A DNA stretch of 37,684 nt from Flavobacteriia bacterium (lineage in GTDB: Bacteria > Bacteroidota > Bacteroidia > Flavobacteriales_D > Crocinitomicaceae), in the NCBI GenBank assembly GCA_947453545.1, contig CANGHE010000002.1, positions 1 to 37,684 of the forward strand, written 5' to 3'. The notes under the pieces are model-generated. The model saw only the letters and a list, made by a program, of their open reading frames with translations, was not told the DNA's origin and did no database searches. Below, piece by piece: positions 8,885-17,807 of the stretch; within the stretch, counting starts at the first letter, position 1, and every line of letters starts with the position of its first letter. The position numbers and the translations under genes were made by a program.

Positions 8885-9652
8885 ATGGGTTTAACTAAAA
8901 TCGAACTTAAAGAGTTCTTGGATGCTAAAGTAGAAGAGTTTAATACCACTGACTTCATCGCTCCAGACCCAATAAGTGTTCCACATAGATACACCCTAAA
9001 AGAAGATATTGAAATCGCTAGTTTTCTTGCTTCAACAATTGCATGGGGTAATCGAAAGATGATTACAAAGAATGGTCATAGAATGATGGACTTATTAGGT
9101 AATTCGCCTTATGATTTTGTTATGTCTCATGAAGAGCACCAACTTGAAAGACTTGATGGATTTGTTCATCGCACATTCAATGGTGAAGACTTCAAATATT
9201 TCATCAAAGCCTTAAACCATATATACACGAATCATAGTGGACTAGAATCAATCTTTATTAAACATCAAACTGAAGATTCAATTCAACCAGCTATTCATGC
9301 TTTAAATCAAATATTCTTTGAGATTGAGCACCCACAGCGAACTAGAAAACATGTTGCTGACCCTAATAAAGGTAGTGTTTCAAAGAGAATAAATATGAGT
9401 TTGAGATGGTTATGTCGTAAAGACAATACTGGTGTTGACTTTGGGATTTGGGATATTTCACCATCAAAACTTTCATGCCCTTTGGATGTTCACAGTGGTA
9501 ATGTTGCACGTAAACTTGGACTTATTTCACGAGCTCAAAATGATTTAAAAGCACTTGCTGAACTAGACTTAAATTTAAGAGAATTAGACCCTAATGACCC
9601 AGTGAAATATGATTTTGCATTATTCGGTCTTGGTATTTTTGAAGGTTTTTAG
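8885..9652 (+). CDS. Element-borne full-length TIGR02757 family protein
   Basis: 255 aa; LKEFLD...EDIEI..FL.STIAWGNRK...FVHRTFN... and ...LRW...TGVDFGIW...PLDVH..N..RKLGLI.R.QND...KYDFALFGLG match both host fragments. Confidence 0.95.
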   Translation: MGLTKIELKEFLDAKVEEFNTTDFIAPDPISVPHRYTLKEDIEIASFLASTIAWGNRKMITKNGHRMMDLLGNSPYDFVMSHEEHQLERLDGFVHRTFNGEDFKYFIKALNHIYTNHSGLESIFIKHQTEDSIQPAIHALNQIFFEIEHPQRTRKHVADPNKGSVSKRINMSLRWLCRKDNTGVDFGIWDISPSKLSCPLDVHSGNVARKLGLISRAQNDLKALAELDLNLRELDPNDPVKYDFALFGLGIFEGF

Positions 9653-10245
9653 TTTTTCTGTTTGTCCATCAATAACTCGTAACTTCTTTTCAAATCAGAG
9701 TATTCAGAGGTAGAAATCCCCATGTGATTGCACACTTGCTCAATTGTATAACTGCAATCCTTAATCAAACCTAATGAACTATGGTAGTCTGCTATTATTT
9801 TTTGTTCATTTGATTCTTCATCAAATCCATCATCACCTTGTTGATAATTTTCATTGATTATGAAATCCCATTTACTTTTATAGTTTATTAATTTGTTTTT
9901 TAGAACTCGTTTCTCTCCACTATAATCTTCCGTAATATCTGACACAAGCTCACTTGGAACCACATAAATATTTGGAGAGTACTCTGGTTCTTCAAACTTG
10001 TTGTTGTAAACAACGAAAACAATAAAATGATTTTTTTTTGATTCTACATTATTTACAACTAATGAACTATAACCCCTTACTGATTTTACATCAATCGAAA
10101 TTGGTGTTCCATCATTTCTTATTACTCGAATGTCAATACTTTTCTTATTACCTTGACTAACGTAAGCTTCTAATTCTAATCGATATAGAATAGATAAAAT
10201 TAGATACTCACTTGCAATCCCAGTGTTATACGAATTAGCTCTCAT
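9649..10245 (-). CDS. Putative PD-(D/E)XK nuclease-like protein of unknown function
   Basis: GIASEYLILSIL...SIDIRVI...GTPISIDVKSV resembles an E...D...(E/D)xK core. Confidence 0.45.
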   Translation of the reverse strand: MRANSYNTGIASEYLILSILYRLELEAYVSQGNKKSIDIRVIRNDGTPISIDVKSVRGYSSLVVNNVESKKNHFIVFVVYNNKFEEPEYSPNIYVVPSELVSDITEDYSGEKRVLKNKLINYKSKWDFIINENYQQGDDGFDEESNEQKIIADYHSSLGLIKDCSYTIEQVCNHMGISTSEYSDLKRSYELLMDKQKN

Positions 10246-10292
10246 ATTTAGTTTTAATCAAAAATACCATAATTTAATGATTCAATTCATAT

Positions 10293-10757
10293 TCAAATTT
10301 TATTTATGATTTCAATAATACGAGCACAATAAATTTGAACTTCACCTTCATTAACTTCTGCTGGTTTCAATGATGCCATGCTTGGTTTTGTTAGTCTATC
10401 AACTTTTCTACCAGTCTGATTCTTGGTGTTTGCACCAGTTGGATGGTCACTATCGTTTCTAACTTTATTTGATAGTTCCTTTTTACGTTTGTCTTGAGCT
10501 ACCCAATTCTTTGCAAAGGTCACCATCTTATCGAGAATCTTATGCTTCTCAATGTGCTCTGGTGACGTTGATTCAAAATGATTAGCAAATGAATTAAGCT
10601 TTGCTAATTGAGATGTTGTAGCTCTTTGAAGAGCAACATATCTCAAAGCTTCATCATAACCAGCTGGTTTTTTATCATCCAGTATAAACTTTTCTAGATG
10701 CTTCTTTAACTCATCCAATATACTTGTTGGTATTCTTATTAAATCTTGTGATTCCAT
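10293..10757 (-). CDS. Hypothetical protein
   Basis: 154-aa ORF, plausible start, no recognised family. Confidence 0.55.
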   Translation of the reverse strand: MESQDLIRIPTSILDELKKHLEKFILDDKKPAGYDEALRYVALQRATTSQLAKLNSFANHFESTSPEHIEKHKILDKMVTFAKNWVAQDKRKKELSNKVRNDSDHPTGANTKNQTGRKVDRLTKPSMASLKPAEVNEGEVQIYCARIIEIINKI

Positions 10758-10969
10758 ATCTCTCTTTAATTATAAATATCAGAAAATATGGGTTTGCATA
10801 ATTTGAACTCAATTTTATATAAAAAAAATTTTAAGCCATTCCTCATATTTTAAGTTGGTTTTGGATTCTACCCAGATAAGAAAAAATAATAACCAAAATT
10901 GGTAAACAGTTTCCGAACTACATCATACCTCCATTTATTGATGATAGATGTCTCAAAACTGGAGTCATC

Positions 10970-11077
10970 GATTCTCTGGAGAATCTAGCACCAATCAAAA
11001 ACCAAATCATAGGGAGGGATTAAACCAGCATCCCCTCCATTTTTAATCAAAGTGTATCATTTAGGGCATGCTCTAAA
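10970..11077. repeat. Cluster of three dyads in a ~505-bp non-coding gap upstream of the small resolvase
   Basis: GATTCTCtgGAGAATC (10970-10985); GGAGGGAT...ATCCCCTCC (11013-11038); TTTAGGGCATGCTCTAAA (11060-11077). Confidence 0.5.
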
Positions 11078-11202
11078 CTGAACATTATTCAATCATGCAT
11101 TTACTGATTTATATGATGTATTATCACACCACCCTAATTTCATACACCTTGAATGTAATTTATAAAGCCATGGATAACTTTTTAAAAAATAATCATGCAT
11201 AA

Positions 11203-11262
11203 CTTGATTTTTTAGTTAAATAATGCTTATCTTTATACGTGTAAATTAATCAATAGATAATT
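11203..11262 (+). promoter_or_regulatory. Promoter with shared element-specific architecture
   Basis: CTTG-N21-TATCTTTA (Bacteroidota-like TAnnTTTG -7 box) then AATAGATAAT next to ATG; matches two other copies. Confidence 0.65.
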
Positions 11263-11868
11263 ATGAAGGCGAAATACAATAGAATATCATCAATCGACCA
11301 GTCACTTGCTAGACAAACAGCCAATTCATCTAAATTTGATAAGGTATACAATGACAAAATCAGTGGTTGTGTATCATTCTTTGAACGCAAAGAAGCTAAA
11401 AAATTGGTTGCTGAAATTGATAATATTTCAGAAATTCATATAAATGAGCTTTCCAGAATTGGGAGAGATATAATTGATGTTTTGACTGTTTGTAAATTTT
11501 TTAATGATAGAAATGTAAATTTATTTATTGAAAATATAGGAATGTATTCTATGATTAACGGTAAACCAAATCCTACTTTTTCTATGATTGTATCGGTGCT
11601 TTCAAATGTGAGTTGCATGGAACGTGAATCTATGTTGTTTCGTCAAAAACAAGGCATTGAGATTGCTCGTCTTTCTAACAAGTACAAGGGGCGAGCTAAT
11701 GGAGCAACCATGACCGAATTACAAGTGCTTGATAAATACAAAGTGGTGGTGCGTGAATTGAATGCTGGTCAATCATTAAGAAGAAGTGCTTTACTAGGTC
11801 AATGTAGTTTGGGTACTGCTCAACGTATTCAGAAGATATTATTAAATAAAAAATCCCTAGTTGCTTAA
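11263..11868 (+). CDS. Small serine recombinase (resolvase/invertase family)
   Basis: YNRISSIDQSLARQ catalytic N-terminus; INELSRIGRD; C-terminal HTH-like segment. Confidence 0.85.
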   Translation: MKAKYNRISSIDQSLARQTANSSKFDKVYNDKISGCVSFFERKEAKKLVAEIDNISEIHINELSRIGRDIIDVLTVCKFFNDRNVNLFIENIGMYSMINGKPNPTFSMIVSVLSNVSCMERESMLFRQKQGIEIARLSNKYKGRANGATMTELQVLDKYKVVVRELNAGQSLRRSALLGQCSLGTAQRIQKILLNKKSLVA

Positions 11869-11877
11869 CTAGGGATT
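11852..11877. terminator. Hairpin between convergent genes, overlapping the resolvase stop codon
   Basis: AATCCCTAGTTgcttAACTAGGGATT. Confidence 0.75.
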
Positions 11878-11894
11878 AAAATTATCATATTCTA

Positions 11895-12203
11895 CTATTT
11901 ACCTTCGATATAATCAAGAATTCTAATAAGCTCATCAGAATACACATCCTCCACCAGTTTAATCAAGTCACCATTCTTCTTGATAAATGATATAACATAG
12001 GTGTCTATCCATTTCAACTCAATCTTCACAAAAGCTTTGTGCTTAATTCCATTACATTTAAACATTACACCTCCAGCATATTCTTTAGATTCTGGTAGAG
12101 TTGTAAAATTAGTAGCACCAATAGCTGGTAAAAACCACTTGTCACCATTTTTTATTTGAGCGATTATTGTAGATGCAATCTCTTTGTTTGTTATCATTTC
12201 CAT
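11895..12203 (-). CDS. Hypothetical protein
   Basis: 102-aa ORF in element accessory region. Confidence 0.5.
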   Translation of the reverse strand: MEMITNKEIASTIIAQIKNGDKWFLPAIGATNFTTLPESKEYAGGVMFKCNGIKHKAFVKIELKWIDTYVISFIKKNGDLIKLVEDVYSDELIRILDYIEGK

Positions 12204-12391
12204 TCTATTATCTTTTTTGAATACTTAATATTATCACTACTGAATCTTGACTCACACTACCTCTTTGTTTTAGTTTAAAAATAGCTTGGCTTTCACTATT
12301 ACTATACAAATGAAGTGTTGTTTGAGTTTGGGTGCTGTTTACACGATACCTTACTATATAGCTTTCTAATTGCATAATTGTATGTTTAGGA

Positions 12392-12718
12392 TTAATCTAG
12401 ACGACCCCAACTTCTAATGAAAGAGCATTCATCATAAGCTTCTTCTACATAAGCATTAAAACGAATACCAGTAACAGTAGATGATTTAAACAAATTAAGT
12501 AAGTCTTGAAAAGTGTTCGCTGACTTTATACCTTCAGAAGTCCAAACTGATTGGATACTGAACGATTTACCAAATGATTCTTGGTTTAATACTTCATGAC
12601 CGAAAGCATTCAGTGTTTTGTAAGGACAAATTGAGTATTTAGATTGGATACTTAAAGTAACACCTTTAAGGTAGTTTTTTAACTCTTTTATACCGTTTTT
12701 AAATTCTGATGCTTTCAT
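12392..12718 (-). CDS. Hypothetical protein under the shared element promoter
   Basis: 108-aa ORF directly downstream of the conserved promoter. Confidence 0.6.
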   Translation of the reverse strand: MKASEFKNGIKELKNYLKGVTLSIQSKYSICPYKTLNAFGHEVLNQESFGKSFSIQSVWTSEGIKSANTFQDLLNLFKSSTVTGIRFNAYVEEAYDECSFIRSWGRLD

Positions 12719-12779
12719 AATGTTATCTATTACTTATTTTGTTACAACAAAGATAAGCAATAGATAACTACAAAACAAG
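12719..12779 (-). promoter_or_regulatory. Promoter with shared element-specific architecture
   Basis: Minus strand CTTG-N20-TATCTTTG ... AATAGATAAC next to ATG; further GTTATCTATT copies overlap the spacer and lie upstream. Confidence 0.65.
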
Positions 12780-12830
12780 TAATAGATAACTTTATTTAAA
12801 ATAATTACCTATTAGATAACAATTCCATAA

Positions 12831-14126
12831 CTAAAGAACTTCACATTTTATTATTGATATTTTTTCAAGATTATCAATCTTGTTAGATTTTCTTACTTCG
12901 TTTATTTCAAAAGTAACTTGATACGTATCTTTTAGATTGTAATCACCAACAAAAGATTTTAATGAATCAGAAAATTTACCTAATGAAATTTCGTTTTTTA
13001 ATGATTCAAACTTAAATGAATAATTAGTAACATCAAGTGCCTTAAAAATACCTTTTTCAATTAGAGTGTTCTTATCCCCAGATTCTAAAATATTTAAATT
13101 ATTTAATATCTTTTTTGTTTTTTTTATATCAAGTACTTCTGATAAATTTTTCTTATTAGCTGGATTAGCATACTGAACACACAAAGTTAAATCATTTGAA
13201 TTTATTCCTTTAATTAAATTCAAATATGATTGTAAGACTTCATTATCAAGGCTATTTTTAATTTCTTTTAACTTATTTGCATCTAAACTTGCATTAAGAA
13301 TTTCGAAAAGTTTAGTTAGAATCTTTTCAGAATTAGTCTCTGTGTCGAATAAATCAAATTCGTTAGTTATTGGTTTTAAAAACACACTATAAGAAGCAGC
13401 TTTAGTATAAATTAATTCTGTCTCTGAATACCCAATAATCCTATCTAACTCACCTTTTTTTCTTCTTTTTTTAATACTTTTTGTTTTCTTATCAAAAAGA
13501 TTTATTGCTATAGACCTACTTAATTTACTATAGTCAGTTAATATCTCCCCTAAAATAGAACTCTTTATTTTACCAAATCCGACATTAGAATTTTTAGATG
13601 ATTTAAAATGAAGGTTGATTAATTCAGTTTCATTTTTCTCTGCCTCATCTAAAATATTAAAAATTGAAGTTTCTATTTCTTTTAATTTATTAGCTTCTTT
13701 TAGATTAAAGGTAGTTTTTATATTATCTAATTTTTTTGATTCATCTTCATCAAAGTAAATATTGTTTTTGGGTAAATACTCGTAAGGTAAATTTTTAGGT
13801 GATACAACCTTACAACAAACATCTATACCTTCAATATTTTTATCAATTAAAAAAATCAAATCTTTTTTAGGGTTGTTAATCAAGCTAAAATGGCTTATTT
13901 TGCCATTTATATAATCTGCTAAAGATTTAATTTCGACTTCATAGACTAACCACCGATTTACATTATTATTTAATTCGACCCAATCAAAAATAAAAGGAGA
14001 ACCTTCATCGTTGCAATAAACCCCCATTAATGAACCTTCAAAATACAACAAATCACCAACTTTATTCAATTTAATTGGAAAATTTGGTATATCTAAACCG
14101 ATTATATGTCTTAATGATTTACTCAA
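12831..14126 (-). CDS. Hypothetical protein, pair partner of 14119-14565
   Basis: 431-aa ORF, overlaps the upstream gene by 8 nt. Confidence 0.65.
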   Translation of the reverse strand: MSKSLRHIIGLDIPNFPIKLNKVGDLLYFEGSLMGVYCNDEGSPFIFDWVELNNNVNRWLVYEVEIKSLADYINGKISHFSLINNPKKDLIFLIDKNIEGIDVCCKVVSPKNLPYEYLPKNNIYFDEDESKKLDNIKTTFNLKEANKLKEIETSIFNILDEAEKNETELINLHFKSSKNSNVGFGKIKSSILGEILTDYSKLSRSIAINLFDKKTKSIKKRRKKGELDRIIGYSETELIYTKAASYSVFLKPITNEFDLFDTETNSEKILTKLFEILNASLDANKLKEIKNSLDNEVLQSYLNLIKGINSNDLTLCVQYANPANKKNLSEVLDIKKTKKILNNLNILESGDKNTLIEKGIFKALDVTNYSFKFESLKNEISLGKFSDSLKSFVGDYNLKDTYQVTFEINEVRKSNKIDNLEKISIIKCEVL

Positions 14127-14565
14127 TTTTAATATCTTTTATGTATTCGAATATAAATTGGTTGTTTTCATTTTCAAATTCATGAAAATTAAAATGAGAA
14201 GAGGATTTACTAGGTTTGTCTGCCATTCCATCGCTTTCAATTAACTTCAATTTACCTATCCCATTCCCAAAAACTTCAACTAGTAAAGGCTTTCTCTTGA
14301 CTAATTTAATGTATTTTTTTTCAGCTTTTACCAAATCTGTAAACATTGATAATGCAAAGCCATCGCATTTTGATTTGCAATCATCTTCAGAATCAATTCT
14401 ATTTGGTGAAATTAAAAAAGGAGGTAAATGATTATTTATATGAGTCAAATCACTAAATAACCACCTATATACATGGTTATTGATTGACTCAAGATTATCC
14501 ATATTTGGACAATCACAACCCAATTCTTCATGTTTTAAATGATATTTAAATTTTGTGTTACTCAA
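14119..14565 (-). CDS. Hypothetical protein, pair partner of 12831-14126
   Basis: 148-aa ORF, translationally overlapping downstream gene. Confidence 0.6.
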   Translation of the reverse strand: MSNTKFKYHLKHEELGCDCPNMDNLESINNHVYRWLFSDLTHINNHLPPFLISPNRIDSEDDCKSKCDGFALSMFTDLVKAEKKYIKLVKRKPLLVEVFGNGIGKLKLIESDGMADKPSKSSSHFNFHEFENENNQFIFEYIKDIKIE

Positions 14566-14628
14566 TATTAATTATTTTATTATAAATACGTGTTAAGCTA
14601 TCTTTTGTTCCAAATGTAATGAATAAAA

Positions 14629-17600
14629 TCAATTAATATTTAATACATACTCTTCAACATCACCCATATTACTAGCTACAACCATATCGCTACCAATAGC
14701 ATTGAAGTGTTTAACACCACATTTTATTTTCGATGTTTCACTACCTCTTAATCCAAACTCAACGTTTGTAGTTCCTTTTGATTCTACTACAAAGAACAAC
14801 TTCTCTTCAGTATCATCTTTCCAGAGTATTGCCCAATCTGGATTATAAGTACCTAATGGTGTCTCAATTTTGAACCAGCTTGGTAGTTTGGAATAAACAG
14901 AAATGTTTTTACTATGCTCAAACTCTCGAGCTAAACTTGACTCTACTGCTGAATCATAGACTACATACTGGTATGGTGATTTTTCACTCTTCTCAAGATT
15001 ACTTCTTAAATAACCAAATAACTCTTGGTTCTCGAACATTTCTTGACTATAGTATTCAGCATCACCAATCTTTTTGTACTGGATACCATCAATGATATGC
15101 ATCCTCATCTGTTCGTTGATTATGTCTATACAACCTTCTATAAACTTCTGCGGATTGGCTTTAAAATATTTTAGCTTTTGAGTACCAGTAAGTATCTTAA
15201 CAATCGACTTGCGTGTTAATTGAGTTTCATTTTGCAAGTAACTCACTATGTCTGGTAGTCGCTCAACATCTTCATGAATGGTCTGAACTACTTTGGTGTT
15301 TGCTAGTTCTTCAGCATCAACACCAGCTTCTGTAATATGTATTGATGCCTTTGAATAGATTAGCTTACCTCTAACCACTTTAAGTTTTTCATCCAATGCA
15401 TGAATACATTTCTGTATCAATTTGTCTGAATCAAAATCTACAGAAAACGTGGTTTTAAATTTAACCTTCTCCCACAATTCTTTGAACTCTGGGCTATCTA
15501 AAACTCTTCTGTTAACTGATACTACCTCTTTGTCTTTTTGATTCTTTATTTCGAGTTTACCAGCTGTTTCTTTAATCTTTTTGATGATTTGATTAACAAC
15601 ATGTGGTTGCTCCTCAAGACCCTCTGGTAGATTTACAGTGTCATCTCTCAATGCTACTCTTAAAGAATCTTGTACTTTACCTTTGATATCGATATAGCCT
15701 TGTTCTTTCAAGTGATTGTATATTTCTTTTGATTTTTCATGACCAAAATATTCTATATCATCTTCATCAATGTTAACTACGATGTCGCCAAAACTGTGGT
15801 CTTCTATTATTCCGAATTTGATACCAGTATCTTTTTCAACTTCTTTCTGGAAGTTATCTACAAATTCAACATACGATTCTGTAGCCATAACAGTAAGTGT
15901 GTTTACTTCATGACCATAGATTCTTTCACCATCTTGATTCACACATAAACGCAATCCACGACCAATCTCTTGTCTACGTCTTGTTTCAGAACCTCCAGCT
16001 TCTTTAAGTGTGCAAATTTGAAATACATTTGGATTATCCCAACCCTCTTTCAATGCTGAATGCGAAAAGATGAATCTCAATTTAGAATCGAAACTCAATA
16101 ACATTTCTTTATCTCGCATGATTAGGTTATAGGTATCCTCATCTGCATTCGTACTACCATTCGTATCTTTATAGAACTCAAACTTATCTTTCTTGTTAGA
16201 AGCTTTAGACTTCTTATCTATCGAAAAATATCCATTGTGAACTTCTGGTGCTGTACTATCTAAATCTTGTATCCCTTGAAAAAGTATACGATATTTAGGT
16301 TTGTTGATTAGCTTTTTATATTCTTTTTCAAATATTTCTGCATACTCACCATTTGCTTGATTTCCATCTTCATCATACATTCGATATTTTGCTACAGAAT
16401 CAATGAAGAATAAACTCAAAACCTTAATGCCTTGAGGATTTAATATCAATTCTTTATTCAAATGTTCTTCAATGGTTTTACTTATTAAAGCTGTTTTAAT
16501 TTGGTTCTCATCAATAGCACCAATAGCTTCACCTAATTTGATTACATCTTCACGACCAGTAAAATCAATATACTCTTCACCATCTACGGCATATATTTCT
16601 TTTATAATGAATCCTTCGTATTCTGTTCTATCTGTGATTTGTTCTAAATCATAATTAGGTTTGATTGGTATAACTTTTCGAGATATAGAACCATTACTAA
16701 AAATATCTACTTCCACTTTAGCTGTAGGAAAACCTTTGCTAACTTTTACTTCTACTAATCTGATATAGGCATGACTATTTACGCTCTCTGTTTGAACTGA
16801 TGCTACCTCGATTTGCTTCACCAATTTCTTTTCATAAGCATCTACGGCATCCAATTTATACATAAGATTAACCTTCTCTTTATGGGTAGCTGAATACCTA
16901 ACGATAGCCAAAGGATTAAGGTTTTTAACAGCCTTTTTCCTTAACTCGGTACTCATTGTTGTTTGTGGTTCATCTATGATGATAAATGGTCTTGTATTCT
17001 TAATTAGGTCTAATGGTTTATATCCTAACGAATCATTGTACCTATGGATGATGTTTACTGATTTAGTAACATCTTCTGGCTTCTCGAAACTTTTGGCGAA
17101 TGCATCAATATTGATGACCATGATTTCTAATCTATCATTGGTAGCAAAATCTCTTACCTCGTTCAATTTACTACTATCATACACAAAGAAATTGTAGTTC
17201 ACATTATCATTCAACCCTCTCAAGTGCTCTTGAGTAATTTGCAATGATTTGTAAACCCCTTCTTTTATTGGTATCGATGGAACAACAATGATGTGTTTGG
17301 AAAAACCGTACTTCATATACATATCCAGTATCGTTCTTAAATACACGTATGTCTTACCAGTACCAGTTTCCATTTCAATAGTAAAATCTAGATTATTTCT
17401 ATCGATATCATCTTTGGTAGATGGTTTTAATCCATTGCTTAATTGAATATGTTGAACGTTCTCTATCAACTTACCCTCTGTAAGTAACAATCTATTACCA
17501 TATCCAACTTCGGTGAACTCAAAATTTGCTTGTTTTGCGATGTATTCGGGTGAGTAAACTGTAAAGTTTGACTCACACTTATCTTGACCCTTAAAAATGT

Positions 17601-17685
17601 CTACAATCGCTTCTATGGCTTCTTGCTGATATCCTAGTTCGCTATTAAATTGTAACTTCATACTATCTCTTTTTGTATTCACCAA
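14629..17685 (-). CDS. res: Type III restriction enzyme Res subunit (SF2 helicase plus PD-(D/E)XK endonuclease)
   Basis: FTIEMETGTGKTYVYLRTI; FIIIDEPQTT; RRRQEIGRGLRLCVN; C-terminal GTYNPDWAILWKDD..LFFVVESKGTTN. Confidence 0.92.
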   Translation of the reverse strand: MVNTKRDSMKLQFNSELGYQQEAIEAIVDIFKGQDKCESNFTVYSPEYIAKQANFEFTEVGYGNRLLLTEGKLIENVQHIQLSNGLKPSTKDDIDRNNLDFTIEMETGTGKTYVYLRTILDMYMKYGFSKHIIVVPSIPIKEGVYKSLQITQEHLRGLNDNVNYNFFVYDSSKLNEVRDFATNDRLEIMVINIDAFAKSFEKPEDVTKSVNIIHRYNDSLGYKPLDLIKNTRPFIIIDEPQTTMSTELRKKAVKNLNPLAIVRYSATHKEKVNLMYKLDAVDAYEKKLVKQIEVASVQTESVNSHAYIRLVEVKVSKGFPTAKVEVDIFSNGSISRKVIPIKPNYDLEQITDRTEYEGFIIKEIYAVDGEEYIDFTGREDVIKLGEAIGAIDENQIKTALISKTIEEHLNKELILNPQGIKVLSLFFIDSVAKYRMYDEDGNQANGEYAEIFEKEYKKLINKPKYRILFQGIQDLDSTAPEVHNGYFSIDKKSKASNKKDKFEFYKDTNGSTNADEDTYNLIMRDKEMLLSFDSKLRFIFSHSALKEGWDNPNVFQICTLKEAGGSETRRRQEIGRGLRLCVNQDGERIYGHEVNTLTVMATESYVEFVDNFQKEVEKDTGIKFGIIEDHSFGDIVVNIDEDDIEYFGHEKSKEIYNHLKEQGYIDIKGKVQDSLRVALRDDTVNLPEGLEEQPHVVNQIIKKIKETAGKLEIKNQKDKEVVSVNRRVLDSPEFKELWEKVKFKTTFSVDFDSDKLIQKCIHALDEKLKVVRGKLIYSKASIHITEAGVDAEELANTKVVQTIHEDVERLPDIVSYLQNETQLTRKSIVKILTGTQKLKYFKANPQKFIEGCIDIINEQMRMHIIDGIQYKKIGDAEYYSQEMFENQELFGYLRSNLEKSEKSPYQYVVYDSAVESSLAREFEHSKNISVYSKLPSWFKIETPLGTYNPDWAILWKDDTEEKLFFVVESKGTTNVEFGLRGSETSKIKCGVKHFNAIGSDMVVASNMGDVEEYVLNIN

Positions 17686-17696
17686 GGTGAATTTAT

Positions 17697-17807
17697 AATG
17701 TTTCTTAATTTACCCCCAATGTTTCTTAACCTTAATAAAAACATTGTAAATCAGAACTTTTAATAATGGTTTTAAACATTTGTTAATTCGCTTTCAATGT
17801 TTCTTAA
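17697..17807. repeat. Short repeats AATGTTTCTTAA between res and AlbA_2 genes
   Basis: Copies at 17697-17708, 17718-17729 (21-bp pitch) and 17796-17807. Confidence 0.7.

Noticed and set aside
8539-8994. 151-aa ORF as an independent gene
   Set aside because: Only codons from 8799 down match TIGR02757; the upstream part is element DNA antisense to the replacement gene start, so it is a junction artefact.
14880-17197. Plus-strand ORFs 14880, 15739, 16472, 16976 inside res
   Set aside because: Antisense to a confidently coding gene and without domain-like composition.
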